A DNA stretch of 64,000 nt from Roseomonas sp. (GTDB taxonomy: Bacteria; Pseudomonadota; Alphaproteobacteria; Acetobacterales; Acetobacteraceae), in contig JADCFX010000014.1 in assembly GCA_020249285.1 (NCBI GenBank), positions 62,001 through 126,000 of the forward strand. The letters run 5' to 3'. Below are positions 58,884-64,000 of this stretch, piece after piece; the stretch's first letter is position 1, and the number at the start of each line of letters is the position of its first letter. Under the pieces are notes generated by a model. The model saw only the letters and a program-made list of their open reading frames with translations. It was not told the origin of the DNA and ran no database searches. The translations under genes and the position numbers were made by a program.

Positions 58884-59894
58884 TCAAGCGATGAAGGCGC
58901 TGGGCTTGCGCGCGAAATTGTGGTGCCCTTCCACATAGCGCACCGTGCCGGATTTGGACCGCATGACGATGGAATGCGTGTAAGCCCCACCAGCAAAACG
59001 CCGCACACCGCGCAGCATCGCGCCGCTGGTGACACCCGTGGCCGCGAACATCACATCGCCCTTGGCCATTTCCTCGACACTGTATTTGCGGTTGGGATCG
59101 GTGATGCCCATGGATCGCGCGCGCGCCACCTGATCCTCATTTTCGAACATCAGCCGGCCCTGCATCTGCCCGCCAATGCAGCGCAAAGCCGCCGCCGCCA
59201 GTACACCTTCAGGCGCCCCGCCCGAGCCCATATAGATATCCACGCCCGCTTCCGGCTGGCTGACGGCAATCACGCCCGAAACATCACCATCGCCCAGCAG
59301 CATGATGCGCGCGCCGGCCGCGCGGCAGGCACGGATCATTTCCTTATGCCGGTCACGATCCAAAGTGCAAACCATCAAATCGCCAATGTCGCATTTCTTG
59401 GCGCGCGCCAATTCGCGGAGGTTTTCTTCAGGCTTCGCGTCCAGATCCACAATGCCTTCCGGCAGACCGGGCCCGATCGCAAGCTTGTCCATATAGATAT
59501 CCGGCGCGTGCAGAAACCCGCCCTTTTCCGCGAGCGCCACCGTCGCAATCGCATTCGGCCCGCCCTTGGCGGTGATGGAGGTCCCCTCCAGCGGGTCCAC
59601 CGCAATATCCACTTCCGGCCCGCCGCCGGCCTTGGCGTAAAGCCCGACCTTTTCGCCGATATAGAGCATCGGCGCCTCATCCATCTCGCCTTCGCCGATC
59701 ACCACCGTGCCGGTGATGGCGACGGTGTCAAAGGCCTTCCGCATGGCTTCCACCGCGGCGCCATCGGCGGCGTTCTTATCGCCCCGCCCGATCCAGCGGG
59801 AGGCCGCGAGCGCCGCGGCTTCCGTCACGCGCACCAATTCAAGCGCCAGGTTGCGATCAACCACCAGGCCGGGGGCGGGGGCGGGTTTGGACAT
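58884..59894 (-). CDS. glpX: Class II fructose-1,6-bisphosphatase
   Basis: 336-residue gluconeogenic phosphatase of the GlpX type. Metal and phosphate motifs are GDKNAADGAA (38-47), GEGEMDEAP (67-75) and DPLEGTS (100-106), then GSGGAPEGVLAAAALRC. GGAG precedes the ATG. The glpX-recJ order is common in alphaproteobacteria. Confidence 0.96.
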   Translation of the reverse strand: MSKPAPAPGLVVDRNLALELVRVTEAAALAASRWIGRGDKNAADGAAVEAMRKAFDTVAITGTVVIGEGEMDEAPMLYIGEKVGLYAKAGGGPEVDIAVDPLEGTSITAKGGPNAIATVALAEKGGFLHAPDIYMDKLAIGPGLPEGIVDLDAKPEENLRELARAKKCDIGDLMVCTLDRDRHKEMIRACRAAGARIMLLGDGDVSGVIAVSQPEAGVDIYMGSGGAPEGVLAAAALRCIGGQMQGRLMFENEDQVARARSMGITDPNRKYSVEEMAKGDVMFAATGVTSGAMLRGVRRFAGGAYTHSIVMRSKSGTVRYVEGHHNFARKPSAFIA

Positions 59895-59950
59895 GGGGCG
59901 TCTCCGATTCGTTTAGGCAGGATGTAGCATGGCGTGGGGCGCGGCGCGCC

Positions 59951-60991
59951 TCAGGCCGAAGCTTCCGCCAGGAAGCCCTGCACCGCCTGAAACAACGAGC
60001 CGCGATTGCGTTCCATCACAATCGTATGCGTGCCTTCCCCCAGCACCACCAAGCGCTTGCCGGGGCTATTGGTCAGCAACGGGAAGATGGCCATGGCCAT
60101 GCTGGGCGGTGTGTCACGGTCCCATTCCGCGACCACCAGCAGCGTTGGCGCGGTGACCTTGGCCGGGTCCCAATAGGGCCGCCCAGCCTGGGCATATTCG
60201 CGGCTATCCAGCAGCACGCCATTGGGCGCACGCAGGCTTTGCGGATTGCGCCGAATGCCTTCTGGGTCCGTCGCCCAGGTCACGCCCGCCCAATGTTCAA
60301 ACCAACCCGGCGGGATCAGCCCGGCGCGCTTGCCTTCCGGCACGCCCGTCATCCAGCGTTCCCGCGCCTGAGCCTGCGTGACGGTGCGGTAAGCGCCCAG
60401 CGTCGCAGACGCAGCGCCACCCGCAAGGCTTGGCCCATCGCGCAGCCAGGGCGGCGCGAATAGCACCAGGCGTTCCACCAGCCCAGGATTATCAGCGGCG
60501 AAGCGGCCCATCAGCGTGCTGCCCCAGGACCAGCCAATATGCACCAGCTTCGGCACATTCCGCCTTTCGCGAATGAAGGCCGCCGCGGTGGCGATATCCT
60601 TCACCGCCGTATCGCCCCGCACGATGGGGGGATTGGCTTCGGGCGGCTGGCTCATTTCCGGTGGGCGGGTGCTGCGGCCATAGCCGCGAATATCCAGGCA
60701 CCACACGTCAAAACCCTGGCCTGCGATGTAATCCATCCAGGACAAGCCACCGAGCGGCAGGTCAAACGCCGTATGCGCCGGATAGGTCGCGCCATGCACG
60801 AAAAGCACCGCGCGCGCCGGGGAGAAGGCGTTCAGGTTTTCCGGGCGCTTATTGCGCAGGAAAAGCTCAATTCCGGCATCGCCTGACGGGATCATGAATT
60901 CTTCCGTCACCAGCGCGGCCTGCGCCTGGGCCACAGAGGCTGCCAGTAACGGCGCGGCCAAAGGTGCCGCCAGCATGGTGCGTCTATTCAT
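59951..60991 (-). CDS. Exported alpha/beta hydrolase
   Basis: 346-residue hydrolase with an N-terminal signal (twin Arg in MNRRTMLAAPLAAPLLAASV). The oxyanion segment is VLFVHGATY (62-70) and the nucleophile elbow GWSWGS (Ser155), with an acid candidate Asp in VAEWDRDTPP and His in GEGTHTIVMER. DIRGYGRSTRPPEM marks the epoxide hydrolase/haloperoxidase-like group. The substrate is unknown. ATG 60991 is chosen; upstream in-frame residues do not look like a signal. It lies 65 nt downstream of the hydroxyacid dehydrogenase gene. Confidence 0.82.
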   Translation of the reverse strand: MNRRTMLAAPLAAPLLAASVAQAQAALVTEEFMIPSGDAGIELFLRNKRPENLNAFSPARAVLFVHGATYPAHTAFDLPLGGLSWMDYIAGQGFDVWCLDIRGYGRSTRPPEMSQPPEANPPIVRGDTAVKDIATAAAFIRERRNVPKLVHIGWSWGSTLMGRFAADNPGLVERLVLFAPPWLRDGPSLAGGAASATLGAYRTVTQAQARERWMTGVPEGKRAGLIPPGWFEHWAGVTWATDPEGIRRNPQSLRAPNGVLLDSREYAQAGRPYWDPAKVTAPTLLVVAEWDRDTPPSMAMAIFPLLTNSPGKRLVVLGEGTHTIVMERNRGSLFQAVQGFLAEASA

Positions 60992-61056
60992 CGGAAACCC
61001 CCCTATGGTCTTTCCGCCTATATAACGCGCCATGCCGGGGAAATCAGCCCGCCCGA

Positions 61057-62067
61057 TCAATCAGACTCGGGCGGGATGACATTGGTGTTCAGCCCTTCCA
61101 CCAGCACATCGCGCATGGTCTCGGCGCTTTTCAGGCGAATATCATCCCAGGCTTGCGGCGTATGGAAGGCGATATGCGGCGTGATGATCAAGCGCCCCGT
61201 CAGCCATTCTTCCTTGTTGCGATAGGCTTGCAGCAGGGATGGCACGGGTTCCACCGGCGGTTCGACGGGGATCACATCAAGCCCCGCCGCCGCCACATGC
61301 CCATCCCGCAGCACGCGTTCCAAAGCATCAATATCCAGAATGGGGCCGCGCGCCGTATTCACCACGACAGCGTCCTTCGGCAGCAGCCGCAATTCACGCT
61401 CACCGATCAAACCCCGCGTTTTGCGCGTGAGGGGACAATGAATGGAAAGCACATCGGCTTGTGCGAGCATTTCATCCATCGTGCGGCAGCGTGTGACGCC
61501 AATGGCGCGGTCCGATCCATTGGGCAAAGCGGGATCATAAAACACCACGCGATAGCCGAGCGCCTTGGCACGCAAAGCTGCCGCCGTGCCAATGCGCCCA
61601 AGGCCCAGAATGCCGAAGGTTTGCACTTCCTGCCGGCGCACGGCGGGGTGCGGCATCACCGCCCATTTCGCCGGGTTCGGGCCGCGCTGCGTATCGTGAT
61701 ACAGCGTCAAGCCGCGCCTTAACCCCAGCGCCATCAGCACGGCGAATTCCGCCACTTCCTGCGTGCCGTAATCCGGCACATTACACACCTTGATGCCGCG
61801 CGCCGCGCAGGCCGCGCGATCCACGCGGTCATACCCCACGCCCATGCGGATCACGACCTTGAGCTTCGGGAAACGCGCAATCTGATCCGCCGGCACGGCC
61901 ATCCGCAGCGTCATGAGCCCTTCCGCCTGTTGGCAAAGCTCATCCGGCAATTCCGCGAGCGAGGTTTTGCACGGCCCCTGCAGGATGCGCACCGATGGCC
62001 CCATGATGCGCTGTTCCAAATCCGTATCGGGATAGAGACCTTCGGGTTCAAGGACGGTGAGTGTCAT
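61057..62067 (-). CDS. D-2-hydroxyacid dehydrogenase, CtBP-like
   Basis: 336-residue NAD-dependent dehydrogenase. IRMGVGYDRVD (73-83) is typical of the C-terminal-binding-protein branch, and GLGRIG (155-160) is the Rossmann motif. NTARGPILD carries Arg240, PVEPP the Glu (about 269), and TPHIAFHT His298. The physiological acid is not known. It is the upstream partner of the alpha/beta hydrolase and is divergent from the SDR at 62176. Confidence 0.88.
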   Translation of the reverse strand: MTLTVLEPEGLYPDTDLEQRIMGPSVRILQGPCKTSLAELPDELCQQAEGLMTLRMAVPADQIARFPKLKVVIRMGVGYDRVDRAACAARGIKVCNVPDYGTQEVAEFAVLMALGLRRGLTLYHDTQRGPNPAKWAVMPHPAVRRQEVQTFGILGLGRIGTAAALRAKALGYRVVFYDPALPNGSDRAIGVTRCRTMDEMLAQADVLSIHCPLTRKTRGLIGERELRLLPKDAVVVNTARGPILDIDALERVLRDGHVAAAGLDVIPVEPPVEPVPSLLQAYRNKEEWLTGRLIITPHIAFHTPQAWDDIRLKSAETMRDVLVEGLNTNVIPPESD

Positions 62068-62175
62068 TTGGCATTCCCTTGCTTGGCTGATTTTGGGGCA
62101 GGATGGGGCGGGCCGGCGGGGCTGGCAATGGCGCCGCGCTGGCCTATCCTAGGCGAAAGCTAAGGGGGCGGCTTC

Positions 62176-62925
62176 ATGGCGGCACGACGTATTCTGATCA
62201 CCGGCGCGGCAAGCGGCATCGGCGCCGCCGCCGCCCGCGCCTTCGCCGCACCCGGCGTGGCGCTGATGCTGCACACGCGCGGCAATCGCGAAGCCCTGGC
62301 GCGTGTGGCCGCCGCCGCGCGGGAAAAAGGCGCGCAGGTCACCGAAGCCTTCGCCGATTTCACCGAAGCCGGGGCACCGGCGCGGGTGGTTGCGGAAAGC
62401 GTCTCCGCGCTCGGCGGCCTGGATGTGGTGGTGGCCAATGCCGGCTTTGCTGACCGCACGCCCATCGCCACGCTGACCGATTCCGGCTTCGCCAAAAGCC
62501 ATGAGGCCATCACCTTCAGCCTATTGCGCCTGGCCCGCGCTGCCGCGCCGCATCTGGCAGCGGGCGAAGACCCGCGCCTGATTGCGGTTTCTTCCTTTGT
62601 GGCGCACCTGTTTCGCAATGATGTCACCACCTTCCCGGCCTCAGCCGCCGCCAAGGCAGCGGTGGAAGCGCTGGTGCGCGCCCTCGCCATTGAATGGGCG
62701 CCCAAGGTCACGGTGAATGCGGTGGTGCCTGGCTATACCCGCAAAGACCCCGGCGCCCATGCAGCGCTTTCCGCGGCGCAATGGGAGGAAATCACCGCGC
62801 GCATCCCACTCCGGCGTCTGGGCACGCCAGATGATTTGGCGGCCACCATCGCCTTTCTTGCCTCACCAGGCGCGGGATACATCACCGGGCAATCCATCCA
62901 TGTGAGCGGCGGGGTGGTGATGTGA
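62176..62925 (+). CDS. SDR-family protein without the catalytic Tyr
   Basis: 249-residue SDR fold with TGAASGIG (9-16), ANAG (87-90), Ser139/Ser140 and Lys160. The residue four before Lys160, normally Tyr, is Ser156 (FPASAAAK). The C-terminal GYTRKDPG and GYITGQSIHVSGG segments are normal. It may use another general acid or have lost dehydrogenase activity. GGGGG lies 10 nt before the ATG. Its stop overlaps the start of the WD40-cytochrome gene (TGATG). Confidence 0.82.
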   Translation: MAARRILITGAASGIGAAAARAFAAPGVALMLHTRGNREALARVAAAAREKGAQVTEAFADFTEAGAPARVVAESVSALGGLDVVVANAGFADRTPIATLTDSGFAKSHEAITFSLLRLARAAAPHLAAGEDPRLIAVSSFVAHLFRNDVTTFPASAAAKAAVEALVRALAIEWAPKVTVNAVVPGYTRKDPGAHAALSAAQWEEITARIPLRRLGTPDDLAATIAFLASPGAGYITGQSIHVSGGVVM

Positions 62926-64000
62926 TGCTGCGCTTCTTCTGGGTGTTCTTGCTGCTTGCTGCGCCCGCAATGACGCAGGATTTAACCGGCCATGGAGGCC
63001 CGGTGCGCGCCGTGCTGCCGCTGCCGGATGGGCAGCACATTGTCTCTGCCGGTTTTGATCATGCGGTGATCCTGTGGGATGCCCGCGCCGGCCAGGCACG
63101 CGCCGTCGCGCGCTGGCATCGCGGCAGCGTCAATGCGCTGGTGCTTTTGCCCGATAGGCGGATCGCCAGCGCCGGAGAAGGTGGGCGCATCGCGCTTTGG
63201 GCGCCGGGGCTTGGCGCGGCGCCGGCGCAAGTGCTGGAAGGGCATACGGGGCAGATTGCGGGGCTTGCGTCGCATCGCGGGTTCTTGGCCTCGGCCGCCT
63301 GGGATGGCACTGTCCGCCTTTGGCACCTTGCCGATGGCAGCGCGCAAATCCTGGAAGGCCATCGCGGCAATGTGAATGCAGTGGCCTTCCGCCCCGATGG
63401 CGCGCTGGTGAGCGCGGGCTTCGACGGCACCATCCGCCTTTGGGCCGCCAATGGCAGCAACCAAATCATCGCCGAAGCCGGCCTGCCCCTGAATGCGCTG
63501 ATTGCCCTGCCCGATGGAGGCCTCGCCGCCGGCGGCGTGGATGGCGTTTTGCGCCTGATCACCCCCAATGGCGCCATGCGCGAAGTGGAAGCAGGTACCC
63601 GGCCCATTGTGGCGCTCAGCCTGGATGCGTCGGGGACGCGCTTGGCCGTGGCGTCCCTCGGCGGGAATGTGACGATCTGGGGCGTGGAGACAGCGCGCCT
63701 GCTGCACACGCTGGAAGGCCCGGGATTACCCGTGTGGTCCGTGGCCTTCGCCCCCGATGGGCGCCTGCTTTGGACCGGCGGCGCTGACCGCCAAGTGCGG
63801 CGCTGGGACGCGCTGAGCGGCCGCGCCATTGGCCCCATCGCCGCGCCCGCCACAACCGACCTGCCGCAAGGGCTTGATGCGCATGGCGCACAAGTCTTTC
63901 GCGCCTGCAGCGCCTGCCACGCCCTGACCCCCGATGCAGGCCCAATGGCCGGGCCGCATCTTTACGGCATTTTCGGCCGACGCATGGGGTCCCTGCCCGG
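62925..64000 (+). CDS. WD40-repeat protein fused to a cytochrome c domain (partial)
   Basis: 358 codons are visible before the window ends. A signal peptide (MLRFFWVFLLLAAPAMTQ) is followed by about seven WD40 blades, with repeat ends such as AVILWD, GRIALW, GTVRLW, GTIRLW, GNVTIW and RQVRRWD; the blade with LRLIT is degenerate. After a short Ala/Pro hinge comes a c-type heme site CSACH (328-332) and PHLYGIFGR, the start of a class I cytochrome c. The protein would be a periplasmic beta-propeller carrying heme. The start overlaps the upstream SDR stop, so the two are probably co-translated. Confidence 0.85.
   Translation, partial: MLRFFWVFLLLAAPAMTQDLTGHGGPVRAVLPLPDGQHIVSAGFDHAVILWDARAGQARAVARWHRGSVNALVLLPDRRIASAGEGGRIALWAPGLGAAPAQVLEGHTGQIAGLASHRGFLASAAWDGTVRLWHLADGSAQILEGHRGNVNAVAFRPDGALVSAGFDGTIRLWAANGSNQIIAEAGLPLNALIALPDGGLAAGGVDGVLRLITPNGAMREVEAGTRPIVALSLDASGTRLAVASLGGNVTIWGVETARLLHTLEGPGLPVWSVAFAPDGRLLWTGGADRQVRRWDALSGRAIGPIAAPATTDLPQGLDAHGAQVFRACSACHALTPDAGPMAGPHLYGIFGRRMGSLP

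Overview
The window looks like chromosomal DNA of a GC-rich, LPS-bearing alphaproteobacterium. The best fit is the Acetobacteraceae/Rhodospirillales (Roseomonas-like). Supporting signs are an ATP12-type F1-ATPase chaperone, MmcB, a Lin0512 pair, a CycM-type anchored cytochrome c, the kdsB and hldE LPS-core genes, and several orphan Bug/TctC solute receptors. This is inferred from gene content, not from a 16S gene, and none is present.

Layout. 0-7.3 kb: the 5' end of an ABC exporter, an SDR, a small unknown gene with its own terminator, a Bug receptor, a GT4 glycosyltransferase, dgoK, trpS, yggS and a thiamine-phosphate-synthase-like gene whose start codon overlaps that of yggS head to head. 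7.4-10.1 kb: an abundant-type porin with a textbook terminator, then a D-threonine-aldolase-like PLP enzyme. 10.1-17.1 kb: the replication-initiation block dnaA, dnaN, recF, gyrB, all on the minus strand, with rpsT upstream. 17.2-24.7 kb: ATP12, an outer-membrane protein, a serine hydrolase and MBL hydrolase pair, a decayed MBL-hydrolase remnant, an orphan secreted protein beside tRNA-Arg(CCG), then pheA, kdsB, a cytochrome c and hisN. 24.8-31.8 kb: a tightly coupled yejABEF oligopeptide importer followed by a small membrane protein and a ghrA-like reductase. 31.8-39.3 kb: an SDR, a NIT-domain chemoreceptor, a Baeyer-Villiger monooxygenase with a Bug receptor, a secreted protein and another Bug. 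39.5-51.9 kb: gltD/gltB, mmcB, hldE and the thrC/M16 peptidase/pmbA operon. 52-57 kb: a Bug and a compact operon of two Lin0512 paralogues, an OB-fold protein and a thiolase-fold protein that lacks the usual Cys, then chaC and a DUF2125 gene. 57-64 kb: recJ/glpX, an alpha/beta hydrolase, a CtBP-like dehydrogenase, an SDR without the catalytic Tyr, and a WD40-cytochrome c fusion cut by the window end.

Most of the window is housekeeping plus catabolic and uptake genes. There is no prophage, insertion sequence, CRISPR array or defence island. The least explained items are: (i) the Lin0512/OB/thiolase-fold operon, (ii) a two-copy 44-nt hairpin repeat whose arms differ by a compensatory base pair, (iii) the WD40-cytochrome c fusion gene, and (iv) the small scar next to tRNA-Arg.
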